From: an uncultured Carboxylicivirga sp.
GTDB lineage: Bacteria; Bacteroidota; Bacteroidia; Bacteroidales; Marinilabiliaceae
Length of the DNA: 64,000 bases
NCBI RefSeq assembly: GCF_963668385.1
Contig: NZ_OY764327.1
Span: 2,356,001 to 2,420,000 of the forward strand
Reading direction: 5' to 3'
This document shows positions 52,255 to 61,036 of the stretch, in pieces (the first letter of the stretch is position 1; every line of letters starts with the position of its first letter). A program made the translations under genes and the position numbers. The notes beneath the pieces were generated by a model. That model saw only the letters and a program-made list of their open reading frames with translations. It was not told the DNA's origin and did not search any database.

Positions 52255-53274
52255 TTATAGCAATTGATAATAATCAAACATATAAATTAAGCTAAAGCTG
52301 AGTATAAATGATATACAAGGCGATATCATCCACATAATAAAAAAGCGCCTTACCTCTGTTTTGTGTAATATGTTTTTGGGACCTAGTTTGGCAATGCCTA
52401 TACCAATAATAGCAGCAACATTTAATTGAACCAGCGAGGTAGGTATGCCTTTTATTAATGAAGCAACCAAAAGAAGAGATGCCGACAAAAAAGCGATAAT
52501 TGCGGCTTCTATTCGTCCAAACATTACAATTTCTTTCCCGGTATTTCTTAATACTTTATTACCCATTATTGAACTGCCTATACCAAAACATGGGGCAACA
52601 ATTAATGTTGCGAGTATCATTACATGTACAAAATTTTCGTTGGCAATATTAAGTTCGTTAAATGCCATTGTGGTAATGGGGCCAACTGCATTGGCAACGT
52701 TATTAGTACCAATGGAAAAGGCAACATACAACGACATACCTAGCACCAAGGCTTTGATATAAGTACTCTGATTTAGTTTCGACGAGATAGTATATCCACG
52801 TCTTCGAAGCGGGCGATAAATGTATTTACCGATACAATAGGCCAAAACGAAAGACGCAATAGGCATAATAAACCAGGTGGGAAGAATCTCATAAAACAAT
52901 TTATCACTATCAAAAGAATTGAAGTAAATAGCTGGGGCAACTACTGCTGTTACAGTTGATTGGCTGGTTGATTGTGGGATGCCAACCACATTGGCCAAAA
53001 GCAATGATATGGCTACTGAGAATAAGATAATGGATACTACCGAAAATGACATAAGTTGCGGATCGAGCAAACCACTTCCAATTGTTTTTGCAGTTTCTTT
53101 TCCTCCAATTATGGCACCTGCAAATACTGCTAAGCCGAACAAGCCCGGTATTAAGCTTTCGTTGATGATTTTAGAACCGTATGCTGCCGAAAAAGCTGGA
53201 GCTGTGCCACTTGCTCCCATATTTATGGATAAAAACATGGCAACAATAAACGGAATAATAAAAGGTATTAACAT
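52255..53274 (-). CDS. PiT-family anion permease, CysP-like
   Basis: 339 residues with about ten hydrophobic helices, of the inorganic phosphate transporter (PiT) family. In place of the first GANDVANAFG block it has FLSINMGASGTAPAFSAAYG, which resembles B. subtilis CysP, the sulfate member of the family (NIGASGAAAS... in my memory of that protein). The second block, GTNNVANAVGPI, is typical of the family. I therefore favour sulfate or another divalent oxyanion over phosphate. It is encoded just downstream, in transcription direction, of a two-component system, and a 16-bp near-palindrome shared with the system's own promoter lies 79 bases upstream of its ATG. Confidence 0.8.
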   Translation of the reverse strand: MLIPFIIPFIVAMFLSINMGASGTAPAFSAAYGSKIINESLIPGLFGLAVFAGAIIGGKETAKTIGSGLLDPQLMSFSVVSIILFSVAISLLLANVVGIPQSTSQSTVTAVVAPAIYFNSFDSDKLFYEILPTWFIMPIASFVLAYCIGKYIYRPLRRRGYTISSKLNQSTYIKALVLGMSLYVAFSIGTNNVANAVGPITTMAFNELNIANENFVHVMILATLIVAPCFGIGSSIMGNKVLRNTGKEIVMFGRIEAAIIAFLSASLLLVASLIKGIPTSLVQLNVAAIIGIGIAKLGPKNILHKTEVRRFFIMWMISPCISFILSFSLIYMFDYYQLL

Positions 53275-53352
53275 GAAGAATGGTAATGATATCTGTATTC
53301 AAATATCATAAAAGTATCTATTCCGAAAAACCGTTTTAAATGGTAATGTAAC

Positions 53353-53368
53353 TACGTTTAAAAGCGTA
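53353..53368. promoter_or_regulatory. Operator candidate upstream of the permease
   Basis: TACGTTTAAAAGCGTA, a dyad with the wider arms AACTACG and CGTAGTT (53350-53371). It has 14 of 16 bases in common with the site at 54987-55002, upstream of the sensor kinase gene, and overlaps the stop codon of the response regulator gene. Confidence 0.5.
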
Positions 53369-53370
53369 GT

Positions 53371-54018
53371 TTATTCAAATTTGTAATAACCATTTTTGAT
53401 AGCATAAACAACCAATTCGGCTGTGTTTCTCGATTCGGTTTTTAAGAGTATGTTCTGTCGGTGTTTATCAATGGTTCGTTTGCTTAAAAATAAAAGTTCA
53501 GCTATTTCACCATTCTGTAGCCCTTTACAAATATGCAATAACACCTCGGCTTCGCGCTCGGTAAGTTCCGATGAGCGATCATTTTTATGAGCCTTACTCA
53601 TGTTTTTCAAAATCGAGTTCAATATCTCGGGCGAGAAGTAACTATTTCCATTGTATACATCTTCAATGGCTTGCTTCAGAATCTCAAATCTCGAATTTTT
53701 AAGTAAAAAACCTTTGGCTCCTGCATCTATCATGTCTTTATAGTAGCATTCATCGGCATGCATCGATAGAGCTATTACTTTACAATCCGGTAAAAGCTTC
53801 AGTACTTTATAGGTAGCTTCTATTCCATTCATTACCGGCATATCAATATCCATTAGGATGATATCCGGCCCAACCGATTCAACCTGTTCGAGTAATTCTT
53901 TACCATTATTGGCTTCGTATATTTCAGATACGTTATCGCATCTGTTGAGTAAAAAACGGATGCCTTCACGGAACAAATTATGGTCGTCTACCAGAAATAT
54001 TTTTAGGTTTGTATTCAT
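53371..54018 (-). CDS. NarL/FixJ-type response regulator
   Basis: 215 residues. The receiver has the acidic pair at residues 11-12 (VDDHNLFREG), the phospho-acceptor Asp57 in ILMDIDMPVMNG and the lysine in KGFLLKNS; a LuxR-type helix-turn-helix follows (LTEREAEVLLHICKG, LSKRTIDKHRQNILLKT). It is encoded 4 bases overlapping with the kinase gene stop region, so the pair is translationally coupled. A probable binding site is the TACGTTTnnAAGCGTA box in front of both the kinase and the downstream permease. Confidence 0.93.
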   Translation of the reverse strand: MNTNLKIFLVDDHNLFREGIRFLLNRCDNVSEIYEANNGKELLEQVESVGPDIILMDIDMPVMNGIEATYKVLKLLPDCKVIALSMHADECYYKDMIDAGAKGFLLKNSRFEILKQAIEDVYNGNSYFSPEILNSILKNMSKAHKNDRSSELTEREAEVLLHICKGLQNGEIAELLFLSKRTIDKHRQNILLKTESRNTAELVVYAIKNGYYKFE

Positions 54019-54959
54019 AGGGGAATATCAAATTTTACATAAATACCGTTGCCGGTTGTTGAGCTAATTTCAATACTCCCATTTACCGATTTTATTCGCG
54101 ATTTAATATTTAATAATCCCGAACCATTCAACTGTTTTTGCTTGGTATTAAAACCAATACCGTCGTCTTCGTATAGCCCTACCAGCTTTTGCTGATGAGT
54201 GTAAATCGATATTAAGGCAGAATCAGCCATTGCATGTTTGAGTGTATTATTGATCAATTCGCAATATACGCGATATACGATCAGAGCAATGGTGTAATTG
54301 TTGATATCTTCACTCAGGTTGATGTTTAATTTGATCTTCAATTTTTTCGAAGCTTCAATATCATCTACAAAATTCTTTAGGGCTTTCTTTAATCCAAAGC
54401 GCTCTAGTACTTTTGGGTTTAAATAGTTCGATATCTCTTTAGTCGTTTGAATTGCTTGATCAACTGCGGTTTCGGTTCGTTCTATAATTTCTTTGTTTTC
54501 TGTTTGCATCGATTGGATATTAAATGCTGATAAAAGCATTTTAATAGAGCTTAGAATAGGGCCTAATCCATCGTGTAACTCTTTCGAAAAATGTAATCGC
54601 TCTTTTTCCTCTGTTTGCAAAATGGCGCTTAATACTTTTGCTTCATTGTCTTGTCTGATTCCTTCCAGATGATTTAACTGTGCAAAAATTTTACGGATAT
54701 AGATAGATGCAGTTAACATAGTAAATGAAATAACTACGGCTATCCAACTATTCATTTGCATTAGTAAACCGTCATCTTCACTGTTAATTAAAACCAGTAG
54801 GTCATTCAATCTTCGAAGCGCCATTAATAAAAAACCAATGGAGATACTTATCCAGGCAACATTATACCTGGTCTTGGGTATCAGGCTAATGGTGATGAAG
54901 AAGGCAGTGAATTGTATCAGCACCGATAAACTTAAAGAAACTAAAATAACCATATACAA
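54015..54959 (-). CDS. Sensor histidine kinase (HisKA_3 type)
   Basis: 314 residues. Three hydrophobic segments lie near 3-22, 35-50 and 72-90, with only short loops outside, so the sensing part may lie in the membrane. After a coiled-coil linker comes HFSKELHDGLGPILSSIKML with the phospho-acceptor histidine, then YCELINNTLKHAM and LYEDDGIGFN for the HATPase_c N and G boxes. This is the NarX/NreB-like class that pairs with NarL-type regulators. Stop and start overlap by 4 bases with the regulator gene. Confidence 0.92.
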   Translation of the reverse strand: MYMVILVSLSLSVLIQFTAFFITISLIPKTRYNVAWISISIGFLLMALRRLNDLLVLINSEDDGLLMQMNSWIAVVISFTMLTASIYIRKIFAQLNHLEGIRQDNEAKVLSAILQTEEKERLHFSKELHDGLGPILSSIKMLLSAFNIQSMQTENKEIIERTETAVDQAIQTTKEISNYLNPKVLERFGLKKALKNFVDDIEASKKLKIKLNINLSEDINNYTIALIVYRVYCELINNTLKHAMADSALISIYTHQQKLVGLYEDDGIGFNTKQKQLNGSGLLNIKSRIKSVNGSIEISSTTGNGIYVKFDIPL

Positions 54960-54986
54960 ACATACAAAATGTGCTACTGCAGAGTA

Positions 54987-55002
54987 TACGTTTTTAAGCG
55001 TA
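54987..55002. promoter_or_regulatory. Operator candidate upstream of the sensor kinase
   Basis: TACGTTTTTAAGCGTA, dyad-symmetric in its outer TACG/CGTA arms, 28 bases before the kinase ATG. It has 14 of 16 bases in common with the site at 53353-53368. It also lies in the divergent promoter region of the plus-strand gene at 55072. Confidence 0.5.
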
Positions 55003-55071
55003 TTTTTATATACAACGTAAACATGTATAATAATTTTTATATCTTAATGGTCTAATCTAAACTCAATTTAA

Positions 55072-55749
55072 GTGAAGGTCTTGTTATCTGCTTTATTTCT
55101 ATTTATGCTGGCTATTCCTGGTCATGCGTTTGTTAATAATGCCAGAGGTTTTATAGTCAATAATCAGAGTGATACAATTATGGGAGAGGTAAGGATTAAT
55201 ATCTTCAATCAAACCTCAGGAGCTGTTTATCTAAATTACTTTGATAATGAAATTTTACATACCGAAGTATGGTTCCGTCCAGCAGGAATAAGGAAATGGA
55301 AACGATATACTCCTGAAGATCTTCAATTCTATTCTTTCTTGTTCAAAGGTCAAACTTATGAATATAGAAGATTTTGTTTGAATAAGAAGAGTATTGTAAA
55401 AAGAGAAAGAATTGATAGGCGATTTTTAATGTTGGTGCATAGCAGTTCTATTAAACTGTATCAGGATGTATGGTGTTATTCTCGTCCGCAATTAACTAGG
55501 CAGTGTTTGTTGAATTATTTTAAGGTTCCGAGTATGTATTATACTTGTTATGAATACTATTTGTGTACAAAGGATAATAGATTGATAAAAGCAGAGAAGA
55601 CAACAATGTTAGAGACAGTTAGTGATCTTTTGCGAGTTGTAGGATTAGAAGGCTCTTTTGTAAGTCAAATACCAGAGAAAGCCTCTTTTAAAGATCTGCC
55701 TGTGATTTTGGCCGAGTATCTTCATTGGAAGAGAATGATAAGAACTTAA
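55072..55749 (+). CDS. Secreted protein of unknown function
   Basis: 225 residues. The start is a GTG at 55072; it gives the signal peptide KVLLSALFLFMLAIPGHAF. The mature part opens with a beta-strand pattern (FIVNNQSDTIMGEVRINIFN) and has many aromatic and basic residues; RERIDRRFLMLVHS and a CYEYYLCTKDN stretch are noticeable. Similar proteins in Bacteroidota are often encoded beside small lipoproteins, as here. No known domain recognised. The next gene is 44 bases on. Confidence 0.6.
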   Translation: MKVLLSALFLFMLAIPGHAFVNNARGFIVNNQSDTIMGEVRINIFNQTSGAVYLNYFDNEILHTEVWFRPAGIRKWKRYTPEDLQFYSFLFKGQTYEYRRFCLNKKSIVKRERIDRRFLMLVHSSSIKLYQDVWCYSRPQLTRQCLLNYFKVPSMYYTCYEYYLCTKDNRLIKAEKTTMLETVSDLLRVVGLEGSFVSQIPEKASFKDLPVILAEYLHWKRMIRT

Positions 55750-55793
55750 TTAAAATAGTAAATATTTAGACCTAACTAAACAACCAAGTTTAC

Positions 55794-56507
55794 ATGAAAA
55801 AAATTCTATTATTTGGGGCTGTTATGTTACTTTTTGTAGCCTGCAGCCCTAAGGTATCTACAACTATTACACAGGCACAACCTACACTTGACTATAAAGA
55901 TAATGTGCGAGTAATTGGCTTGGATGAGCCTATGCCAGATTCATGTTGTTACATTGGCGAAATTAGAATAACAGATAGTGGATTTACTACAAAGTGTAGT
56001 TACAATATTGTTATTGAAAAGGCCATTGCCGAAGCTCGAAAAGCGGGAGGTAATGCTATAAAAATAACCAAACATGTCAGCCCTTCCTTATGGAGCTCAT
56101 GCCATCAGATTAATGCTCAGATTCTACAGATATCTGATGAACAGCCTAACGAGTTAATTGTACCGTCAGAACCTCAAATTGATGCTGATTATGCTTTGCT
56201 GCGTGTATATCGATATGGAGGAGCAGGTTCACTGATTAGTTATGATCTTCATTTAGGCGATAATGTTTTATGCCGAATATTAAACAATTATAAAAACGAG
56301 ATTAAATTGACTGATCTGGGAAGAAATAGCTTATGGGCTAAAACCGAATCCAAATCAGAAATTCCAATTAATGTTGAGCCCGGAAAAATCTATTATTTAA
56401 GATGCTCTGTTGACATGGGTATTATGGTGGGCCGACCAAGTATTGAGTTGGTTGATTGGCAAACCGGACAAAATGAGTATGAGTCATTTAAAGCTAAACA
56501 CCAATGA
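55794..56507 (+). CDS. Lipoprotein of unknown function
   Basis: 237 residues. Lipoprotein signal MKKILLFGAVMLLFVAC (lipobox FVAC). The first domain (VRVIGLDEPMPDSCCYIGEI then IAEARKAGGNAIKITKH) resembles a common small fold of Bacteroidota lipoproteins, with a cysteine-containing CCYIGEI and a later SSCHQINAQ. The second half (YALLRVYRYGGAGSLISYDL, NVEPGKIYYLRCSV) is beta-rich. The stop overlaps the start of the next gene in ATGA, so the two are translationally coupled. Confidence 0.65.
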   Translation: MKKILLFGAVMLLFVACSPKVSTTITQAQPTLDYKDNVRVIGLDEPMPDSCCYIGEIRITDSGFTTKCSYNIVIEKAIAEARKAGGNAIKITKHVSPSLWSSCHQINAQILQISDEQPNELIVPSEPQIDADYALLRVYRYGGAGSLISYDLHLGDNVLCRILNNYKNEIKLTDLGRNSLWAKTESKSEIPINVEPGKIYYLRCSVDMGIMVGRPSIELVDWQTGQNEYESFKAKHQ

Positions 56508-57367
56508 AAAAAATACTATTCATTCTATCTTTATTAGTAAGTATAAATACATTTGCTCAGGATTTAATTGTAACAACCCATGGTGATTCAATCAATTGCA
56601 GGATAAACAAAGAAAAAGGGGATTACATTTATTTTGCTTTTAAGCAGAATGATGAAATACGCAATACCCTTATAAGCACTTCAGAGGTTAAATATCATCA
56701 GCTAAATTTTTTTGAACAAAGCCAAATTAAAGATGAAGACCTAAAGAAAAAAGTCGACTATCAACAATTAAGAATTGCTATAAATGGAGGGTATAGTTAT
56801 AGAATTGCTAAGTTGCAAGATGAGATTCCCAATGATTTACGTGATTATGTGAAGAAACTCAAAAACGGATTTCATTTAACAGGTGATATTACTTATTTCT
56901 TCTCAGAACCATTAGGCGCTGGCTTAAAGCTCAGTTATTTTAATGCATCTAATACCATGCATGTTTTAAATCCCGAATCAACAGGCTATACCAATGTTGA
57001 AATGAGCGATGATATTGATATCTTTTTTATCGGACCGAGTTTTAATACTCGCCTTTACGATAAAAATAAAAGAAATGCTTTTCTGATGTCGATGGCAATT
57101 GGCTATATGGATTATACGGATAATGGTAGATTGGTAAATTCAGTGAAAATTTCAGGAAGCACATTGGGGATGTCTTTTGATATGGGATATGATGTTTATT
57201 TATCCGATAACTTTTCTTTGGGATTCCAACTTAGTTTTTTGGCAGGGACACTTACTAAAATTGAACAGTTTGATGGTATAAGCACAACAACTGTGAAGTT
57301 AGAAGAAAATCAGTACGAAAATCTGGCTCGTATTGATTTTTCCGTTGGATTACGATTTCATAAATAA
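56504..57367 (+). CDS. Predicted outer-membrane beta-barrel protein
   Basis: 287 residues with a signal peptide (MKKILFILSLLVSINTFA). The first 70 residues of the mature chain are soluble, including TTHGDSINCRI as in DUF-type Bacteroidota proteins of the same kind, then a run of alternating strands (INGGYSYRIAK, GFHLTGDITYFF, AGLKLSYFN, FNTRLYDK, MSMAIGYMDY) ending in DFSVGLRFHK, a terminal strand with aromatic end. It overlaps the preceding lipoprotein gene by 4 bases, so the two probably act together at the outer membrane. Confidence 0.7.
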   Translation: MKKILFILSLLVSINTFAQDLIVTTHGDSINCRINKEKGDYIYFAFKQNDEIRNTLISTSEVKYHQLNFFEQSQIKDEDLKKKVDYQQLRIAINGGYSYRIAKLQDEIPNDLRDYVKKLKNGFHLTGDITYFFSEPLGAGLKLSYFNASNTMHVLNPESTGYTNVEMSDDIDIFFIGPSFNTRLYDKNKRNAFLMSMAIGYMDYTDNGRLVNSVKISGSTLGMSFDMGYDVYLSDNFSLGFQLSFLAGTLTKIEQFDGISTTTVKLEENQYENLARIDFSVGLRFHK

Positions 57368-57390
57368 CAAAATATAAATCAAAGCTAACA

Positions 57391-58299
57391 ATGAAATTAG
57401 GAACTGTATTATTACTATCGCTTTTATGTGTTTCGGCATTTGCTAAAAAGAAAGGCGATGAGTTTAAATTGTTTTATCTGGGAGGCCAATCAAATATGGT
57501 TGGATATGGCTATACAAAAGATTTGCCTGATAGCCTGATTAAGAATCTAGATGATGTATGGATATATCATGGAAATCCGGTTAGTGATGGAAACGATACC
57601 GGTGGGCTTGGCTTATGGGAACCCTTGAAGCCAGGTCATGGAACAGGTTTTAAGACCGATGGAGAAAACAATACTTTAAGTAATCGCTTTGGCCTGGAGT
57701 TAAGTTTTGCCTATCGATTAAAGCAACTTTATCCCGATGCCAAAATTGCAATTATTAAGTATGCACGTGGAGGAAGTTCAATAGATAGTTTAGCCGGAGG
57801 AGGTTTTGGTTGTTGGGAACCGGATTATAGGGGAAAAGGAGGAATTAATCAATGGGATTATTTCCTTAAAACCGTAAATGGAGCATTATCTCAGCCAGAT
57901 ATTAATGGTGATGGTAAAACAGATGTGTTAATTCCATGTGGAATGGCGTGGATGCAAGGAGAAAGTGATGCTGATAAATCGGTGGAGATTGCACAACGTT
58001 ATGAGGCCAACCTTAAGCGATTAATGGATATGATTCGAGCTGCATTCCGAACAGATGATTTACCGGTTGTAATTGGAAAAATTACCGACTCGTGGAATAA
58101 TGATAAAGGCATTGTTTGGCCTTATGGTGATTTAGTTCGCCAGGCGCAAGAAGATTATGTGCGTAAAGACCATAAAGCTGATATTGTTAGAGATACTAAG
58201 TATTATCACTATTCAGATCGATGGCATTATAAAAGCAACGATTATATCGACTTTGGCGTAAAGGTGGCCGATAAGATGTATAAGTTAATGGAAGAATAA
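57391..58299 (+). CDS. SGNH-type carbohydrate esterase (sialate O-acetylesterase-like)
   Basis: 302 residues with a signal peptide (MKLGTVLLLSLLCVSAFA). The nucleophile block is FYLGGQSNMVGYG, further blocks are KYARGGSSIDS and AWMQGESDAD, and the Asp/His end is in DRWHYKSNDYIDFG, as in the SASA/CE6 group that removes acetyl esters from sialic acids or xylan. Natural substrate cannot be read from sequence. It follows the beta-barrel gene by 23 bases, and a terminator follows it. Together with the pectinesterase it suggests plant or algal polysaccharide use. Confidence 0.85.
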   Translation: MKLGTVLLLSLLCVSAFAKKKGDEFKLFYLGGQSNMVGYGYTKDLPDSLIKNLDDVWIYHGNPVSDGNDTGGLGLWEPLKPGHGTGFKTDGENNTLSNRFGLELSFAYRLKQLYPDAKIAIIKYARGGSSIDSLAGGGFGCWEPDYRGKGGINQWDYFLKTVNGALSQPDINGDGKTDVLIPCGMAWMQGESDADKSVEIAQRYEANLKRLMDMIRAAFRTDDLPVVIGKITDSWNNDKGIVWPYGDLVRQAQEDYVRKDHKADIVRDTKYYHYSDRWHYKSNDYIDFGVKVADKMYKLMEE

Positions 58300-58327
58300 G
58301 AGTAGAATTACTCTTATAAAAATAAAG

Positions 58328-58376
58328 GATCCGATCTTTTTTAGTAATTATCTAATAAAGATCGGATCTGTTTTTT
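58328..58376. terminator. Bidirectional terminator between esterase and transglutaminase genes
   Basis: GATCCGATCTTT (58328-58339) and AAAGATCGGATC (58357-58368) pair perfectly over 12 bases around a 17-base loop, with TGTTTTTT after it. It lies between the esterase stop and the convergent minus-strand gene, and the last bases overlap that gene's stop codon. Confidence 0.8.
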
Positions 58377-61020
58377 AGTCAACAATCTCGTTGATGTTTA
58401 CTTTTTTCTTGGTGTGATCGCTGTCGTAATCAAAGGTCAAATCACCCGAGTTTCCATCCATACTAATCGAATTAAGATCGTACCATACAATGGCTTTTCC
58501 AACTTGTACCCCATTTAAAAATTTAACTTCGTAGGTATCTTCTGCAGGTTGAATAATTTGCAGGTTGCTATTGTTTTTAATCTTCATCGAGAAAAGAGAA
58601 ATACTTTGTTCTTTATAAGTCTCAACTTTAATAACACCTGCATCATTCACAACGAACTGCATTCTTAGCAAACCTTCATAAATCTTAGGATTACGTTTAT
58701 AAAACTCAGGATTGTTTTTGTTTAGTAAGTTTCTTACTGTAAGTCCTGAAATTCGTCCACCGTTCAGTGAAAGAAGTTTTAAGGTGCCGAAAAGAGCACT
58801 CATATGTCTGTTGTAGTTGAGGTCGGAGTATGACTTCATATAGCTTTCGATCTGATCTTCGGCACTGAATGATGCACTGGCCAACTGTATGGGTACCTCT
58901 TTGGTAAATCCTTCAATTTCGCCAACCACCCCTCTAACCACAATCTCGTTGTTGGAGTCCACTGTGATTTGAGAGTCAAAAGTTACTTTATCAGTTGGGA
59001 AAGAAAGTAAATCTATACGACTGCCATCAGCCCTGTATTTACCATAGAAAGCGAGTTTTTTGCCTTCTGGTACTTCAAAATCGATGTTGTCGCTTAATAC
59101 AGGCGAAGCCTGACTTGATATTCCTAAAATTAGATGAGCTGCCTGATCGCTCCGAGCTAGTCTTCGTTGATTGATGTTGACCGTTCCCGAATAATTTATC
59201 AGTGAATACATATTACCATCTTTGCCCACATTAAAAGCCTGGCTAAATGCATTGTTAGAGCAACTAACAGGTAAAAACCATTGTAATTCTCCACCTGCAT
59301 TAAAATTAGCATACCATAAATCACGCGTACCACCATAAGCCTGGTAATTGCGTCCACCAATATTTATTGCATCGTTGAACCAACCCGATAACAGGTAGCT
59401 TCCATTTTCTGCCATTTTACGATTTGAGATAAAGACTTTACCTTCGTTGCCTTCTTCCATCGATCTTGCAATCATTTGCCACATATTGCTCGATCGTTTA
59501 TCGTTATTAATTCTAATGGCCTGAGGTTTGTATCCCTCGTAATCAGGCATAACCGCTCCGATTGGGGCATCAATGTAGGTAGGGTCGGTAATGGTATATT
59601 TTCGTCCATCAACCATTACTGAGTAACCATCAACTGGAGTGCTAAAGGCTGTGGCAGCAGCCATATGACTAAAATAGGTAATGGCTACCACATCCATTCC
59701 TAACAGATCGTTAACCAAACGAGTGAATAATACAGCACGGTCTTCACAATCGGAGTATGGATAGTAAAACATTTCATCAGGGAAGAACATCTTTTCATAG
59801 TTAAACTGTTCGCGATCAGTTTTATATTCGAATGAATGATGCAGAAAACTTAATAAATAAGTAACAGCTTCGGTTTCTGATAGTCCGTCAACCTTCGGTT
59901 TTAGGTAATCAAATAAATCATCTTTAAGATTACCCGACATGGCAGCATTCAAATAAACCGAATTTTCAGTTTGAGGGAAGCTGTTTAAAAAGGCTACAAT
60001 TGTTTTATCAAGCTTTAATGTAATAGCAGTATCATCACCCGGAAGTGTAATTTTTCGACTAACCGTGTTGTTAGCTTCCTTGAAATTGAGACTAAAGGGT
60101 AAATTCAAATCAATTTTGCGGGTAGCTCCACCAAAATTATCGGTATAAGTATAAATGTTCTTGGCATTTACCTTCGTGTTAAAAAGATAATAATTGTCGC
60201 CGTTAATGTTATAATATGGTTTTTCGTAAATCTCTTGCATAAAAGGCAATAACAGACATACTGCGTTGTTAGAGTAACCAATTTTAATCTGATATCCAGC
60301 CTGATTTAAAATAGCCCAGCACCACATTTGTTGATTATTTGCTGATTGAAAAAGCTGTTTAGATGTGTTATTTACCAACTGATAAACGCCCCAGTCATTA
60401 ATGTTTTTCGATTCGGCATATTGTATCAACGATTCAATATAAACCTGATAATAAGTTTGTGTGAAATCATCCCAATATTGAGCAAAGCTTTGTGGCTTAA
60501 CTGATTTAAGCGATAATGATTTCATTCGATTATCAATACTCAAAGCTGCTGTTGAACCAAAGAAATCAACGTTTATATTTTGCGAAAAAGACGTGGCATC
60601 TGTCGGCACCTGTATCATTGGATTAATAGAGATGGCAGACGTTTCGTTTAATACAATGTTGGGTTTCTCCGGTGTCGGAATAGGAACGGGTTCCAGCGTT
60701 TTAGTTGGTTCAACAACCTCTGGTTCGAATTTAGGTTGGATAACCGGTTTGGGAACTTCGGCTACTTTTTCTTCATTTTTTGTTTGCTCAACTTCTGTAA
60801 AACCCTTTTTCAGGTAACTCTCAAAAGCTCTGTTCATTTTTTCGAGACGGGCATCATATTCTTTCTGCATCCGCTCCATTCGTTTCTCATAATCCTGGTT
60901 CATGCGGTCCATTCGCGCTTTGTACTGTTCATCCATTCGTTTAAATGGATCATCTTCTTTAACCTGCGAGAAAGTGTTTATACAAAGTGTTAATAATGTA
61001 AGAAAAAGTAGATTTTTCAT
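58375..61020 (-). CDS. Large secreted protein with coiled coil, Pro-rich linker and transglutaminase-like domain
   Basis: 881 residues with a signal peptide (MKNLLFLTLLTLCINTFS). Residues about 25-75 form a regular coiled coil of (R/K)M-x-x-x-Y-x-x-R repeats; about 80-125 is a Pro/Glu-rich linker (KPVIQPKFEPEVVEP, LEPVPIPTPEKP), like the spacer of TonB proteins. A transglutaminase-like core follows, with Cys near 424 in YSDCEDRAVLF and Asp near 478 in ITDPTYIDAP. The usual histidine is not at the expected place; SHMAAATAF near 453 may supply one. The last 330 residues are beta-rich (KMAENGSYLLSGWFND, GAVGLIVRGV-like repeats). Role unknown; peptide or glycopeptide processing in the periplasm is possible. 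Confidence 0.72.
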   Translation of the reverse strand: MKNLLFLTLLTLCINTFSQVKEDDPFKRMDEQYKARMDRMNQDYEKRMERMQKEYDARLEKMNRAFESYLKKGFTEVEQTKNEEKVAEVPKPVIQPKFEPEVVEPTKTLEPVPIPTPEKPNIVLNETSAISINPMIQVPTDATSFSQNINVDFFGSTAALSIDNRMKSLSLKSVKPQSFAQYWDDFTQTYYQVYIESLIQYAESKNINDWGVYQLVNNTSKQLFQSANNQQMWCWAILNQAGYQIKIGYSNNAVCLLLPFMQEIYEKPYYNINGDNYYLFNTKVNAKNIYTYTDNFGGATRKIDLNLPFSLNFKEANNTVSRKITLPGDDTAITLKLDKTIVAFLNSFPQTENSVYLNAAMSGNLKDDLFDYLKPKVDGLSETEAVTYLLSFLHHSFEYKTDREQFNYEKMFFPDEMFYYPYSDCEDRAVLFTRLVNDLLGMDVVAITYFSHMAAATAFSTPVDGYSVMVDGRKYTITDPTYIDAPIGAVMPDYEGYKPQAIRINNDKRSSNMWQMIARSMEEGNEGKVFISNRKMAENGSYLLSGWFNDAINIGGRNYQAYGGTRDLWYANFNAGGELQWFLPVSCSNNAFSQAFNVGKDGNMYSLINYSGTVNINQRRLARSDQAAHLILGISSQASPVLSDNIDFEVPEGKKLAFYGKYRADGSRIDLLSFPTDKVTFDSQITVDSNNEIVVRGVVGEIEGFTKEVPIQLASASFSAEDQIESYMKSYSDLNYNRHMSALFGTLKLLSLNGGRISGLTVRNLLNKNNPEFYKRNPKIYEGLLRMQFVVNDAGVIKVETYKEQSISLFSMKIKNNSNLQIIQPAEDTYEVKFLNGVQVGKAIVWYDLNSISMDGNSGDLTFDYDSDHTKKKVNINEIVD

Positions 61021-61036
61021 AGTTGAGTTTTTTGTT

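Noticed and set aside
52979-53311. 110-codon ORF on the plus strand
   Set aside because: It overlaps the start half of the permease gene in antisense and has no start-site context.
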